Shown: piece after piece, positions 23,318 to 32,873 of the stretch | How the letters are laid out: every line of letters starts with the position of its first letter | Numbering within the stretch: the stretch's first letter is position 1 | DNA from: Candidatus Rokuibacteriota bacterium | Lineage (GTDB): Bacteria; Methylomirabilota; Methylomirabilia; Rokubacteriales; CSP1-6 | DNA: 64,000 nucleotides | Assembly (NCBI GenBank): GCA_003221695.1 | Contig: QHSX01000038.1 | Coordinates: 186,001-250,000 of the forward strand | Direction of reading: 5' to 3' | Translations under genes and position numbers: made by a program | The notes under the pieces: generated by a model | The model's database searches: none | Told to the model about the DNA's origin: nothing | Seen by the model: the letters and a program-made list of their open reading frames with translations, nothing else

Positions 23318-24091
23318 GTGCCGCCCCGTCTCCTCGCGCGTCTCGAGCGCGAGCTCGCGTGCGGCGCCGGCCTGGTGGCCATCCTCGACTACGACGGGAC
23401 GCTGACCCCGATCGTGCCGTCGCCGCAGACGGCGATCCTGGCGCCATCGGTGCGGACGACGCTCGAACGTCTGGCGACGAGCGACCGGGCCCGCCTGGCG
23501 ATCCTCTCGGGGCGCGCGCTGGCGGACGTCCGGGCCCGGGTGGCGCTCGACGACGTCATCTACGGGGGGTGTCACGGGCTGGAGATCCGGGGCGGCGGCC
23601 TCGCCTTCCGTCACCCAAGGGTGCGCACCGCCAGCCTCGTCAGGGCGCGGCGCACGCTGGTCGCCGCCGCCGAGGCGATCCCGGGCTCGCGCGTCGAGTT
23701 CAAGGGGCTCGCGGTGAGCCTTCACTACCGGCACGTCGCCCCAGCGTGGCGCCGCGCGGTGCGGGAGCTGGTGACGCGCGTGCTCCGGGGCGTGCCCGGG
23801 CTGACGCTCATCCCCGGTCGCGAGGTCTTCGACTTCGTTCCGCGGGTCCGCTGGGGCAAGGGCGAGGCCGCGTGCTGGATCGCGTACCGCGCGAGACGAA
23901 CGCTCCCGCGCGGCGGCTCCGTCGTCCTCTACGCGGGCGACGACGCCACCGACGAGGCGGCGTTCGCCGCGCTGAAGGGGCGCGCGCTGACCGTCCGCGT
24001 CGGCAACGGGCCGAGCGCCGCGAACTACCGCGTGCGTGACGTGCGGGAGATGCAGGTCGTGCTCCGCCGACTCGCCGTCGCGCTCGCCTGA
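23318..24091 (+). CDS. otsB: Trehalose-6-phosphate phosphatase
   Basis: 257 aa HAD-superfamily phosphatase. ILDYDGTLTPIV contains the DxDGT nucleophile motif at about residues 26-30. AILSGRALADV is motif II, HGLEIRGGG and RVEFKGLAVSLHYRH are family blocks, and YAGDDATDEAAF is the Mg-binding motif IV. It removes phosphate from trehalose-6-phosphate to give trehalose. The start is a GTG at 23318, right behind the otsA-fusion stop, so the two are translationally coupled. Confidence 0.94.
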   Translation: MPPRLLARLERELACGAGLVAILDYDGTLTPIVPSPQTAILAPSVRTTLERLATSDRARLAILSGRALADVRARVALDDVIYGGCHGLEIRGGGLAFRHPRVRTASLVRARRTLVAAAEAIPGSRVEFKGLAVSLHYRHVAPAWRRAVRELVTRVLRGVPGLTLIPGREVFDFVPRVRWGKGEAACWIAYRARRTLPRGGSVVLYAGDDATDEAAFAALKGRALTVRVGNGPSAANYRVRDVREMQVVLRRLAVALA

Positions 24092-24126
24092 CACGATTCC
24101 GTCGAGAGGGGGCCGACCGCCCGACC

Positions 24127-24792
24127 ATGCGTAGCGCCGCGCGCCCGTTCCTCTTCATGGGCTGCGTCGAGCTGCGACAGGCGCTCGACATGCACGCGCT
24201 CGACGAGCGCGAGCTGATGCACCGCCTGGAGGAGGCGCCGGGCGACTCGGTCTTCTTCCACACCTTCGGCTACGTCCTCCGCCACCGACCGTTCACGACC
24301 GCGTACGGCAACGATTTCGCGCGGTGGGCCGCGCTCGAGATCGGCGACCGCACGCTCGCCGAGCGACTGGCCGTCGTCGATCCGTTCGCGTTTCAGAACG
24401 TCGAGGCGCTGCGCGAGCACCTCGTGACGATCCTCCAGGACCACCTCCGGGCGCGCGGTGGAGACCTCCGCGTCGAGTTCGATCGAGCGTTCCACTTCCA
24501 GCGCTCCCATCTCGTCGAGGTGGAGCTCGGCCTCGTGGCGACGACGCTGGCGGAGTTCCGCGCCGGGCTCGCCTCCGTCGACGCGAGCGCGATCTATCTG
24601 CACGCGGTCGAGGCGCGGGCGCGGGGCGGCCGCCGCGCGGGCGACTTCGGCGAGTGGCTCCGGGCCGCGCTCGAGCTGCCGGCGCTCGCCGAGCGGTTCG
24701 AGCGCATCGACCCCTACCTGACGACGCTGGAGCGGGTCCGCGGGCGGCTCCTGAGCCTCGTCGACCGCGCGCTGGAGGAGGAGCCGGGATGA
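24127..24792 (+). CDS. DUF5752-type protein in the trehalose cluster
   Basis: 221 aa, soluble and mostly helical, no signal peptide. The opening FLFMGCVELRQALDMHALDE, the FFHTFGYVLRHRPFTTAYGN block and DDLAVVDPF-like ERLAVVDPFAFQNVEALREHL look like the DUF5752 family, which I know only as an uncharacterised domain. Its stop overlaps the treT ATG (ATGA), and it lies between otsB and treT. A regulatory or accessory part in trehalose metabolism is a reasonable inference, but no catalytic motif is visible. Confidence 0.6.
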   Translation: MRSAARPFLFMGCVELRQALDMHALDERELMHRLEEAPGDSVFFHTFGYVLRHRPFTTAYGNDFARWAALEIGDRTLAERLAVVDPFAFQNVEALREHLVTILQDHLRARGGDLRVEFDRAFHFQRSHLVEVELGLVATTLAEFRAGLASVDASAIYLHAVEARARGGRRAGDFGEWLRAALELPALAERFERIDPYLTTLERVRGRLLSLVDRALEEEPG

Positions 24793-25979
24793 GCCGGATC
24801 GACGACTACCGTCAGGTGGCGCCGCCCGGCGCCGTGGATATCATCCTGCGACTCGCCGAGCGCGTGCGGGGTCGACGGTTCCTCAACGTCACGGGCGGTC
24901 GGCTGGGCGGTGGCGCAGCCGAGATCCTCCGCGCGGCCGTCCCGATCCTGAGCGACCTGGGCGTCGACACGAGCTGGGAGATCACGGGCGGCGATCCGGC
25001 CTACTATGCGACCACGCGCGCGCTCCAGGCGGCGCTGGAGGGCGCGGAGCGCGTGCTCGGCGACGAGGGGCTCGCCCACTGGGTCGAGATGAACCGGGTG
25101 AACGCCAAGAAGCTCGCGCTCGACGCCGACCTCGTCCTCGTCCACGACGTCCAGCCGGCGAGTCTCGTGACCCACCGGACCGAGGGCCGCTGGCTCTGGC
25201 GGTGCCATTTCGACTGCTCCGCCGCCCGCCCCGCCGCCTGGTCTTTCTTCCGGCAGTTCGCCGACCAGTACGACGCCGCGGTCTTCTCACTGCCGGGGTT
25301 CGAGGGCAGGCTCGGGATCCCGATGTACGTGATTCAGCCGTCCATCGACCCGCTGTCCGAGAAGAACCGCGAGCTGTCGGCACGCGAGCTCACGGACATC
25401 CTGACGTCGCTCCGCGTGGTCCGGGGCAAGCCGCTGCTGGTGCAGATCGGGCCGTTCACGGCGAGTGAGGACCCGGTCGGCGTCGTGAACGCCTACCGCA
25501 TGGTGAAGAAGCACCACGACGTGCGGCTCGTCCTGGCGGGCACGGCCAGCGACGAGCCGGACCGGGTCGAGATTCTGAGCGAGCTCCGAGAGGCCGCCCG
25601 CGAGGACCCCGACGTCGTCGTGCTCGAGCTGCCAGCGGAGGCGCACCGTCAGATCAACGCCCTCCAGCGCGCGGCGACGATCGTCTTACAGAAGTCGGTG
25701 CGCGCAGGGTTCGAGCTCGGCCCCGCCGAGGCGATGTGGAAGGGGAAGCCCGTGATCGGCGGCTACGCGGGTGGCCTGGCGCAGCAGATCATCCCTAACG
25801 TGACGGGCTACACGGGCTACACGGTCGAAGGCGCGGCGTTTCGGATCCGCCACCTGCTCAACAATCCGGAGCTGATCCCCCGGATGGGCGCGGCCGGTCG
25901 AGAGCACGTGCGACGGTCGTTTCTCATCACGCGCCATCTCACGGACTTCCTGGCGCTCATGACCCACCTCGCGCGATGA
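24789..25979 (+). CDS. treT: TreT-type trehalose glycosyltransferring synthase (GT4)
   Basis: 396 aa. It begins with a GT-B N-domain: FLNVTGGRLGGGAAEILRAA (glycine loop), DTSWEITGGDPAYYATTRAL, VLVHDVQPASLV and RWLWRCHFDCSAARPAAW, a block typical of TreT. The C-domain has LLVQIGPFTASEDPVGVVNA and SVRAGFELGPAEAMWKGKPV, the E-x7-E donor-binding region, then IGGYAGG. TreT joins NDP-glucose and glucose directly to make trehalose, reversibly. It overlaps its neighbours by 4 nt on both sides, so it is firmly part of the operon. Confidence 0.85.
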   Translation: MSRIDDYRQVAPPGAVDIILRLAERVRGRRFLNVTGGRLGGGAAEILRAAVPILSDLGVDTSWEITGGDPAYYATTRALQAALEGAERVLGDEGLAHWVEMNRVNAKKLALDADLVLVHDVQPASLVTHRTEGRWLWRCHFDCSAARPAAWSFFRQFADQYDAAVFSLPGFEGRLGIPMYVIQPSIDPLSEKNRELSARELTDILTSLRVVRGKPLLVQIGPFTASEDPVGVVNAYRMVKKHHDVRLVLAGTASDEPDRVEILSELREAAREDPDVVVLELPAEAHRQINALQRAATIVLQKSVRAGFELGPAEAMWKGKPVIGGYAGGLAQQIIPNVTGYTGYTVEGAAFRIRHLLNNPELIPRMGAAGREHVRRSFLITRHLTDFLALMTHLAR

Positions 25980-27235
25980 CGGCCGGCGCCCAGGATTCCG
26001 CGCTGCCGCCCGACGTCGAGCGGGAGCTCGAGGGCGTCCCGCCGTGCGAGATCGCCGTCGGCGTGCTCACGTACAACAACGCGGAGACCGTGCCGGCCGT
26101 GGTGGAGGTCGTCCGCGCGGGCCTCGAGCGTCACTTCCCCGGCGCTCCGGCAGTGCTGATCAACGCCGACGCCGGCTCGACCGACGGGACGCCGGCTCGC
26201 CTCGCGGCGGCCGGACTCCCTCTCGTCCGGGCCCGCCACGCGACGCCGCTCGGCCAGCGCCTCGCCGTGCCGTTCCACGGCGTGCCCGGGCGCGGCGCCG
26301 CGCTCCGTCTGACCTTCGCGGTCGCCCGGCGGCTCGGCGCGCGTGGACTCGGCCTGCTCGAGGCCGACGTGACCTCGGCAGCCGACGAGTGGCTCGGGCG
26401 TCTGCTCCGTCCCGTCCTCGAGCAGAAGGCCGACCTCGTCGTCCCGGTGCACGCGCGCCACCGTTACGACGGCACGATCACGAACCTCGTGCTGGCGCCG
26501 CTGGTCCGGGCGCTCTTCGGGCGGCGGCTGCACCAGCCGCTGGCGGGCGCGGGGGCGCTCTCTGCCAGGCTGCTCGATCGGCTGCTCGCCGACCCGCGGT
26601 GGCCCGCGCCCGGAACGAACCAGACCGACTTCTGGGTCGAGGGGACTGCGATCGCCGACGGGTTCGCCGTTTGGGAGGCGTGGCTCGGCCACCGGCGCGC
26701 GGCGTCGCGCTCGCGGACGGCGGACCTGCCGACGATGGTGGCCCAGGCGGTCGGGGGACTCTTCGCCGTGATGGGTGGGTACGACGACCTGTGGCTCGAC
26801 ATCCGCGGCAGCGAGCCGGTACCGGCCGCGGGCGCGCCGGTCGCGTCGTCGGTGGAGCCCGTCGCGCTCGACGTCGACCGCATGGTGGGCGCGTTCCGGC
26901 GGGGGCTGCGAGATCTCGGCACGATCTGGGAGCACATCCTGGCGCCCGAGACGCTCGGCGACGTCCTGAGCCTCGACGCGAGCAGCGCGGCGCGCTTTCG
27001 CTTCCCGGACGAGTTGTGGACGCGGGTGGTATACGACTTCGCGCTCGGCCACCACTACAACGTCGTGTACCGTGACCACCTGCTGCGCTCCTTCGTCCCG
27101 CTCTACCTGGGCCGCACCGCCGCCTTCGTCGTCGCGACGCGGGATCGCGATGTCGGGGCCGCCGAGGCCCACCTGGACGGAGTGGGAGAGGCCTTCGAGC
27201 GGCACAAGCGTTACCTCGTGGAGCGCTGGCGATGA
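25976..27235 (+). CDS. GT-A glycosyltransferase resembling glucosyl/mannosylglycerate synthases
   Basis: 419 aa. The N-terminal GT-A fold shows [33 protein letters not shown] (donor Asp) and [10 protein letters not shown] (metal-binding D/E). Then come [29 protein letters not shown] and [15 protein letters not shown]. These blocks resemble GT78/GT81-like enzymes that make mannosyl- or glucosyl-glycerate or their 3-phosphates. The C-terminal 150 residues are helical. In this operon it would add a second compatible solute, glucosylglycerate or similar. The acceptor is not provable from sequence. Start and stop overlap treT and treS by 4 nt. Confidence 0.65.
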   Translation: MTAGAQDSALPPDVERELEGVPPCEIAVGVLTYNNAETVPAVVEVVRAGLERHFPGAPAVLINADAGSTDGTPARLAAAGLPLVRARHATPLGQRLAVPFHGVPGRGAALRLTFAVARRLGARGLGLLEADVTSAADEWLGRLLRPVLEQKADLVVPVHARHRYDGTITNLVLAPLVRALFGRRLHQPLAGAGALSARLLDRLLADPRWPAPGTNQTDFWVEGTAIADGFAVWEAWLGHRRAASRSRTADLPTMVAQAVGGLFAVMGGYDDLWLDIRGSEPVPAAGAPVASSVEPVALDVDRMVGAFRRGLRDLGTIWEHILAPETLGDVLSLDASSAARFRFPDELWTRVVYDFALGHHYNVVYRDHLLRSFVPLYLGRTAAFVVATRDRDVGAAEAHLDGVGEAFERHKRYLVERWR

Positions 27236-28920
27236 CGCGGAGCTTGGTGGAGCGCGACTGGTACAAGGACGCCGTCTTCTACGAGGTCCACGTCAAGGCG
27301 TTCATGGACGGTAACGGCGACGGCGTCGGCGACTTCGCGGGCCTGACCGAGCGGCTCGACTACCTGGCGGAGCTCGGCGTCGACTGCCTCTGGATCTTGC
27401 CGATGTACGCCTCGCCGCTGCGCGACGACGGGTACGACATCGCCGACTTCTTCGCGATCCACCCCGCGTACGGCACGCTCGAGGACTTCCAGAAGTTCCT
27501 CGACGCCGCCCACGCGCGCGGCCTCCGGGTCATCGCCGACCTGGTCATGAACCACACCTCGGACGCGCACCCGTGGTTCCAGGCCTCGCGCGCCGATCCC
27601 GCGTCACCCTACGCGGACTACTACGTGTGGAGCGCGACCGACCGGCGGTACACGGACGCCCGCGTCATCTTCGTCGACGCGGAGAAGTCGAACTGGACGT
27701 GGGACCCCCAGCGCAGGGCGTACTACTGGCACCGGTTCTTCAGCCACCAGCCGGACCTCAACTACGACAGCCCCACGGTCCGCCGCGCGATGCTCGACGT
27801 CATGCGCTTCTGGCTCGCCCGCGGTCTGGACGGCTTCCGCTGTGACGCGGTCCCGTACCTGGTGGAGCGCGACGGCACGAGCTGCGAGAACCTGCCTGAG
27901 ACTCACGCGGTCCTGAAAGAGCTCCGCGCGGTCATCGACCGCGAGTACGGCGGCGACCGGCTCCTGCTGGCCGAGGCGAACCAGTGGCCGGAGGACGTGC
28001 GCCCCTACTTCGGCGACGGCGACGAGTTCCACATGGCGTTCAACTTCCCGCTGATGCCGCGCCTCTACCTGGCGCTCCGCCTCGAGGAGCGGCGGCCGAT
28101 CGTGGACATCTACACGCACACGCCGCCGATCCCGCCCGGGTGCCAGTGGGGTCTCTTCCTCCGGAACCACGACGAGCTGACACTCGAGATGGTCACGAAC
28201 GAGGAGCGCGCCTTCATGTACTACGCGTACGCCCAGGACCCGGAGATGAAGCTCAACCTCGGGATCCGGCGGCGGCTGGGGCCGCTCCTCGACAACGACC
28301 GGCGGCGGATCGAGTTGCTGAACTGTCTCTTGCTCACGCTGCCGGGCAGCCCGATCATCTACTACGGCGACGAGATCGGAATGGGCGACAACGTCTACCT
28401 CGGCGACCGCAACGGCGTGCGCACGCCGATGCAGTGGTCGAGCGACCGGAACGCGGGCTTCTCGACGGCGCCGGAGGGGACGCTCTACCTCCCCGTGATC
28501 GCCGATCCCGTCTACGGCTACCAGGCGGTGAACGTCGCCGCGCAGATGCGGCAGCCCGCCTCGCTCCTCAGCACGATGCGGCGGCTGATCGCCGCGCGCC
28601 GCACGTCGCCCGTGTTCGGCCGCGGCACGATCGAGTTCCTGCGGCCGCGCAACGCGAAGGTGCTCGCCTACCTGCGGCGGCACGGGCGCGAGACGGTGCT
28701 GATCGTCGCGAACCTCTCGGGGGCGCCGCAGCCCGTGGAGCTCGACCTCGCCGAGTTCGCTGGCATCAGGCCGCTCGAGATGCTCGGCGACACGGTCTTC
28801 CCCCCGATCCAGGCGGCCCCGTACGTCGTGAGCATCGGACCGCACGGGTACTACTGGTTCCGACTCGATCGGTCCGACGGTGCGGACGAGCCGTATGGGA
28901 TCGAGACCACGGCCATCTAA
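27232..28920 (+). CDS. treS: Trehalose synthase / maltose alpha-D-glucosyltransferase (GH13)
   Basis: 562 aa GH13 enzyme of TreS type. Seen: [57 protein letters not shown] and [20 protein letters not shown] (nucleophile Asp). [18 protein letters not shown] carries the acid/base Glu, and [19 protein letters not shown] the third acid. [12 protein letters not shown] and [12 protein letters not shown] are subfamily marks. It interconverts maltose and trehalose. The maltokinase gene follows and overlaps its 3' end, matching the TreS-Pep2 pair known from the GlgE route. No glgE is in the window. Confidence 0.93.
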   Translation: MTRSLVERDWYKDAVFYEVHVKAFMDGNGDGVGDFAGLTERLDYLAELGVDCLWILPMYASPLRDDGYDIADFFAIHPAYGTLEDFQKFLDAAHARGLRVIADLVMNHTSDAHPWFQASRADPASPYADYYVWSATDRRYTDARVIFVDAEKSNWTWDPQRRAYYWHRFFSHQPDLNYDSPTVRRAMLDVMRFWLARGLDGFRCDAVPYLVERDGTSCENLPETHAVLKELRAVIDREYGGDRLLLAEANQWPEDVRPYFGDGDEFHMAFNFPLMPRLYLALRLEERRPIVDIYTHTPPIPPGCQWGLFLRNHDELTLEMVTNEERAFMYYAYAQDPEMKLNLGIRRRLGPLLDNDRRRIELLNCLLLTLPGSPIIYYGDEIGMGDNVYLGDRNGVRTPMQWSSDRNAGFSTAPEGTLYLPVIADPVYGYQAVNVAAQMRQPASLLSTMRRLIAARRTSPVFGRGTIEFLRPRNAKVLAYLRRHGRETVLIVANLSGAPQPVELDLAEFAGIRPLEMLGDTVFPPIQAAPYVVSIGPHGYYWFRLDRSDGADEPYGIETTAI

Positions 28921-30475
28921 GGGACGTCGGGGGGAGCGGACGCCGGCGCTCGGACCGCGGCTGATCCAGGAGGCGCTCGACCGCGCGGTCGCCGCGGAGC
29001 TTCCGCACCTGCTGCCGCACCACCGGTGGTTCGGGAGCAAGGGGCGCGCCATCGCCGCCGTGCGGGCCGCCGACTGGGCGCGGGTCGGTGAGCGCGGCTG
29101 GCTGGGCCTCGTCGACGTCGCGTTTGACCAGGGAGCCGCCGAGCGATACCTCGTGGCCTTCGTCCTCCGCGAGGGCGGCGCGCCGCGCGGGGCCGTGTCG
29201 CTCGCGCTTGATCTGAACGGTGCGTCGGTGTGCGCCGAGGATGCGTTCGACGATCCCGCATTCTGCCGCGCGCTGCTCGAGGCGTTCGGGCGGGGGAGGC
29301 GGGTGTCGAGCGTCCGCGGTCACCTCCGCTTCGTCGTAGGGGACGGTGGGCCCGCCCTCGCGCAAGCGGCTCGTCTGAAACCCCGGCGCCTCGGCGTCGA
29401 GCAGTCCAACACGTCGGTGGTCTACGGCGATCGCTTCGTCCTCAAGGCGCTCCGGCGGATCGAGCCGGGGCGGAGCCTCGACTACGAGATCGGCGCCTTC
29501 CTGACTTCGCGCGTCGGCTTCGCGCACGTGCCCCAGGTCGCCGGCGCGATCGAGTACGTCCCGGCCGCGGGGCCCGCCGCGACCCTCGCCATCCTCCAGC
29601 GCTACGTCCCGAACCATGGCGACGGGTGGGCCTGGGCGCTCGAGCAGCTCGGCGGTCTCCGGGACCGCGTCGTCGCACGGGGGCGCCGCGAGCGGATCGA
29701 GGCGTCACGGCTCGACGCGATCGTCCATGCCTCCGCGGCGAGCATGCTCGGCGCTCTCGGTCGGCTCGGTGCGCTCACGGGCGGCCTGCACGACGCGCTC
29801 GCCTCGGACGCCGCCGATCCGGTCTTCGCTCCGGAGCCGATCACGGCGGCGGACGCCGAGGCGTGGAGCGCACGCATCGCGGCGGACGTGCAGCGCACGT
29901 GCGCGATGGTCCGCGCGCGCCACGGGCGCGTGCCGCCGGAGTGGAGAGACGAAACGCGCGCGCTCGCCGCGGGGGAGGGAGCGCTGCTCACGTACGCGCG
30001 CGCGCTCGGCGCCCTCGCCGATGCAGGCTGCGCGAAGATTCGGATCCACGGCGACTATCACCTCGGCCAGACGCTCCGCACCGACGACGGCTTCGTGCTC
30101 CTCGACTTCGAGGGCGAGCCCGCCCGGCCGGCGGCGGAGCGGCGGGCGAAACAGTCGCCCCTCACGGACGTGGCGGGCATGCTGCGCTCATTCGACTATG
30201 CGGCCGCGACCGCGTTCGGATCGGCGGACGAATTCGCCGCGACGGGCGAGGCGTGGCGCCGGCTCGCGGCGGGCGTCTTCCTCGACGCGTACGTCGAGGC
30301 CGTGTCGCAGGCGCCCGTGCGGCTCCTTCCGGCGTCCCGACCCGCGCTCGAGCGGGCCCTGGCCGCGTTCGAGCTGGACAAGGCGCTCTACGAGGTCCGG
30401 TATGAGATCGACCATCGTCCGGGTTGGGTCGGCGTCCCCCTGCGCGGACTCTGCCGGCTCTGGGGTGGCGTATAG
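28895..30475 (+). CDS. Maltokinase (Pep2/Mak-like)
   Basis: 526 aa from the ATG at 28895 (a GTG at 28880 is also in frame); the start lies inside the treS 3' end. The N-terminal cap has [20 protein letters not shown], the usual maltokinase opening. The kinase core has [20 protein letters not shown] (Lys), DYEIGAFL (Glu), [13 protein letters not shown] (catalytic HGD-x-H) and [13 protein letters not shown] (metal DFEGEP). It phosphorylates maltose to maltose-1-phosphate, drawing maltose from TreS. It is the last gene of the trehalose cluster. A TATAGT overlaps its stop and may belong to pal. Confidence 0.88.
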   Translation: MGSRPRPSKGRRGERTPALGPRLIQEALDRAVAAELPHLLPHHRWFGSKGRAIAAVRAADWARVGERGWLGLVDVAFDQGAAERYLVAFVLREGGAPRGAVSLALDLNGASVCAEDAFDDPAFCRALLEAFGRGRRVSSVRGHLRFVVGDGGPALAQAARLKPRRLGVEQSNTSVVYGDRFVLKALRRIEPGRSLDYEIGAFLTSRVGFAHVPQVAGAIEYVPAAGPAATLAILQRYVPNHGDGWAWALEQLGGLRDRVVARGRRERIEASRLDAIVHASAASMLGALGRLGALTGGLHDALASDAADPVFAPEPITAADAEAWSARIAADVQRTCAMVRARHGRVPPEWRDETRALAAGEGALLTYARALGALADAGCAKIRIHGDYHLGQTLRTDDGFVLLDFEGEPARPAAERRAKQSPLTDVAGMLRSFDYAAATAFGSADEFAATGEAWRRLAAGVFLDAYVEAVSQAPVRLLPASRPALERALAAFELDKALYEVRYEIDHRPGWVGVPLRGLCRLWGGV

Positions 30476-30494
30476 TGCCTCGCGCTCGTACACT
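30471..30494 (+). promoter_or_regulatory. -10-like boxes before pal
   Basis: TATAGT (30471-30476, over the maltokinase stop) and TACACT (30489-30494). Either could start the pal transcript, whose ATG is at 30534. No clear -35 was found. Confidence 0.3.
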
Positions 30495-30533
30495 CCGAGG
30501 AGACGCAGCAGCCGCCGACAACCAGGAGGAATC

Positions 30534-31169
30534 ATGAAGAACCGACAGCTCTGGGTCCTCGCCGTCTCGATGCTGGTGCCCGCGACGCTCGTCGCGGGGT
30601 GTGAGAAGCGTACCGTCACGGCGGACGTCTCCCCGCCGCCACCGGTCGCCACACGCGCGCCGGAGCGCGCCGGCGGAACCACGGCGCCGGAAGGGTCGGT
30701 CGCGCCCCTCGGAGAGGTCACGACGCGGCCGGGCACGGTGACGCCCGGCGCACCAACCGCACCAGCCGTCACGCCAGACACGCTTGCGCCGATCGGGCCA
30801 GCACGTCCGTCCGTCGCCGAGTTCGCCACGCGGGCCGAGCTCGAGGACATCCACTTCGACTTCGATCGCTACGACATCCGTCCGGGCGACGCGAGGATCC
30901 TCGACGCCAGCGCCGCTTGGCTTCGGACGAACCCGAGCGCGCTTCTCCTCATCGAGGGCCACTGCGACGAGCGGGGCACAGACGCCTACAACCTGGCTCT
31001 CGGCGACCGTCGTGCGAAGGCGGCGATGGACTATCTCGTCTCGCGCGGGATCCAGGCCGACCGCATCACCGCGCTGAGCTACGGAGAGGAACGGCCCCTG
31101 TGCCGGGAGCGCACCGAGGCGTGCTGGGCCAAGAACCGGCGCGCCCACTTCCTCGCGAAGGCACGCTGA
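30534..31169 (+). CDS. pal: Peptidoglycan-associated lipoprotein (OmpA-like)
   Basis: 211 aa, preceded by CAGGAGGA. Lipoprotein signal with lipobox LVAGC (Cys23), so lipid-anchored, probably in the outer membrane. A Pro/Thr/Ala-rich linker covers about 30-95. The OmpA/Pal domain follows: IHFDFDRYDIRPGDARILD, ALLLIEGHCDERGTDAYNLA, LGDRRAKAAMDYLVSRG and ITALSYGEERPLC. It binds meso-diaminopimelate peptidoglycan and, with Tol proteins, links the envelope layers. No tol genes adjoin it. Confidence 0.92.
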   Translation: MKNRQLWVLAVSMLVPATLVAGCEKRTVTADVSPPPPVATRAPERAGGTTAPEGSVAPLGEVTTRPGTVTPGAPTAPAVTPDTLAPIGPARPSVAEFATRAELEDIHFDFDRYDIRPGDARILDASAAWLRTNPSALLLIEGHCDERGTDAYNLALGDRRAKAAMDYLVSRGIQADRITALSYGEERPLCRERTEACWAKNRRAHFLAKAR

Positions 31170-31247
31170 CGGCAGGTCTCGGCGGTGCGCCGCCTGTTCC
31201 CACCGCGCGGGCCTCCTCCGGAGGTATGGCTCGCGCCGCCCGTGGGG

Positions 31248-31253
31248 TACACT
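31248..31253 (+). promoter_or_regulatory. -10-like TACACT before the LapA-like gene
   Basis: TACACT lies 25 nt before the ATG at 31279; no -35 was identified. Confidence 0.3.
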
Positions 31254-31278
31254 TCAGCCCGAGGCCGCGAGGTGCGCC

Positions 31279-31578
31279 ATGGCGTTCAAATACATCGTCG
31301 TCGCCGTCATCGCCGCCGCCATCACCCTGTTCGCGCTGCAGAACAACGCCCCGACCGCCATACGCTTCCTGATCTGGCAGCTCGACGCGGTCCCGCTGGC
31401 GGGCATCATGCTCGTCTCGGTCGCCCTGGGCGTCGTGCTCGTGGGCGTGCCGCTCCTCGTCGAGCGCTGGCGGCTCCGCTCGCGCCTGCGCGCGCTCGAG
31501 TCACGGCTCGGCGCGGAAGAGACGGTCATCGGCGAGCAGGACCGCGCCCCGACGCAAGGAGGTCCGAGCGATGGCTGA
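31279..31578 (+). CDS. LapA-domain (DUF1049) small membrane protein
   Basis: 99 aa with two transmembrane helices (about 4-20 and 38-60). The FALQNNAPTAIRFLIWQLDA turn between them is the hallmark of LapA/YciS-like proteins. A short basic, coiled-coil tail follows (ERWRLRSRLRALESRLG). Relatives take part in lipopolysaccharide assembly control in Proteobacteria. Here only the domain is seen. Its end overlaps the next gene's start by 8 nt. Confidence 0.8.
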   Translation: MAFKYIVVAVIAAAITLFALQNNAPTAIRFLIWQLDAVPLAGIMLVSVALGVVLVGVPLLVERWRLRSRLRALESRLGAEETVIGEQDRAPTQGGPSDG

Positions 31579-32278
31579 CTTCTGGCGCGATCTCGTCTGG
31601 ACCGCCGTCCGCGACACGGGGGCGACGGTGCGCGCGGTGATGCCCAGCGTCGTCGCCATGCTCACGCTCGTGGCCCTGGGGGCCACGCTCGGCTGGGTCG
31701 GCGGCGCGTTGTCGGGGTGGCTCGCGCGCGCGGTGGACCTCGACCGGCGGAGCCGAGCGTGGGGGCTGACCGGGGCGCTCGCGCGGGCGGGCGTCTACAA
31801 GACGCCGTCGCTGCTCCTGCGGCTCAGCGTGTTCTGGGGCGTCTTCGTGGTCTTCGCGACCATGGGGATCGATGCCCTCGCGATTCCCGGCGCTCCGGGC
31901 GCGACCCGCACGCTGATGCACCTGCTCCCGCGCACGCTCGCCGCGCTGCTGATCCTCGTCGTCGGCTGGCTCGCGGCGAACTTCCTCGGCCAGGCGGTGC
32001 TGATCGCCGCGGTCAACGCGGGACTGCCCGAGGCGGGCCTCCTGGCCCGCGCCGCCCGGTGGCTCGTGCTCCTGTTCGCGTTCGCGACCGCGCTCACCGA
32101 GGTCGGGATCGGTCGCGACACGGTGGTGATCGCCTTCGGCATCCTCTTCGGCGGGCTCGTGCTCGCCCTCGCGGTCGCGTTCGGCCTCGGCGGCCGTCAC
32201 CTCGCCCGCGATATCCTCGAGCGCGGGCGGCGTCGCGAGCGAGAGCCCGCCGAGCGCGAGACGATCAGCCACATCTGA
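31571..32278 (+). CDS. MscS-like conserved transmembrane-helix protein
   Basis: 235 aa with four to five hydrophobic helices: about 20-45, 80-98, 115-137, 155-175 and 185-205. The repeated pattern LPRTLAALLILVVGWLAANF with FLGQAVLIAAVNAGLP, and VVIAFGILFGGLVLALAVAF ending FGLGGRHLARDILE, resembles the conserved helix repeats of MscS-related small channels. The beta domain of true MscS is missing. Likely a small inner-membrane channel-like protein. It overlaps the LapA-like gene and is probably translated with it. Confidence 0.7.
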   Translation: MADFWRDLVWTAVRDTGATVRAVMPSVVAMLTLVALGATLGWVGGALSGWLARAVDLDRRSRAWGLTGALARAGVYKTPSLLLRLSVFWGVFVVFATMGIDALAIPGAPGATRTLMHLLPRTLAALLILVVGWLAANFLGQAVLIAAVNAGLPEAGLLARAARWLVLLFAFATALTEVGIGRDTVVIAFGILFGGLVLALAVAFGLGGRHLARDILERGRRREREPAERETISHI

Positions 32279-32338
32279 GACCCCGGTACCGATCCTACGG
32301 GTCACGTGCGAATATTTCCGTATGGACGAGGATCTGGC

Positions 32339-32821
32339 GTGAACCGCCGCGCGTGGGCGTCGCTCGGGCTCGCGCTCGCCCTCTGGGCCCGAGCCGCGGC
32401 GGGAGAGACGGCCGACGCGCCCGTCGAGCTGATCGACGTGAGCGTCCAGTCCCGGAGTGACGGCGTCCGGGTCGACGTCAAGACGTCGGGCCCGCCGCGG
32501 TATCGGAGCGAGCTCATGGACGGGCCATACCGTCTGGTTCTCGATTTCGAGGACGCCTTGTATCACTGGACGGTGGGCCCCCTGGCGGTCGACATCGATC
32601 CGGTCAAGACGATCCGCGGTGGGCAGTTCCGCACGAACGTCGCCCGGCTGGTGATCGAGCTGACCCGCGAGGTTCCTTACAGGGTCGAGGCTCACTCGAG
32701 GGGTGTGCGTGTCCTCCTGGGCACGGGCCAGGCGTCGGCCCCGGCCACCGAGGCGCGGGTCCCGCCCGCCGACGCCGCCACGAACGAGGAGTCGCCTCCG
32801 GCGCGCGCGCCACGACGATAG
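32339..32821 (+). CDS. Exported AMIN-domain protein
   Basis: 160 aa from the GTG at 32339. That start gives a clean signal peptide (MNRRAWASLGLALALWARAA, cleaved near AAG). A farther in-frame GTG at 32306 would place charged residues ahead of it. The rest is one AMIN domain: VELIDVSVQSRSDGVRVDVK, PYRLVLDFEDALY, KTIRGGQFRTNVARLVIEL and AHSRGVRVLLG. AMIN domains target proteins to the periplasm and peptidoglycan or septum and are found on amidases and secretins. Here the domain stands alone with a disordered tail. Confidence 0.75.
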   Translation: MNRRAWASLGLALALWARAAAGETADAPVELIDVSVQSRSDGVRVDVKTSGPPRYRSELMDGPYRLVLDFEDALYHWTVGPLAVDIDPVKTIRGGQFRTNVARLVIELTREVPYRVEAHSRGVRVLLGTGQASAPATEARVPPADAATNEESPPARAPRR

Positions 32822-32873
32822 GGGCGGGGCCCCGCGCGAGCGTGGCATACTGCGGTACGCGGAGGGTCTGGAC

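Noticed and set aside
20947-23382. An 811-codon minus-strand frame opposite the sensor-OtsA gene
   Set aside because: No motifs and biased composition; the GT20 enzyme on the plus strand explains the region.
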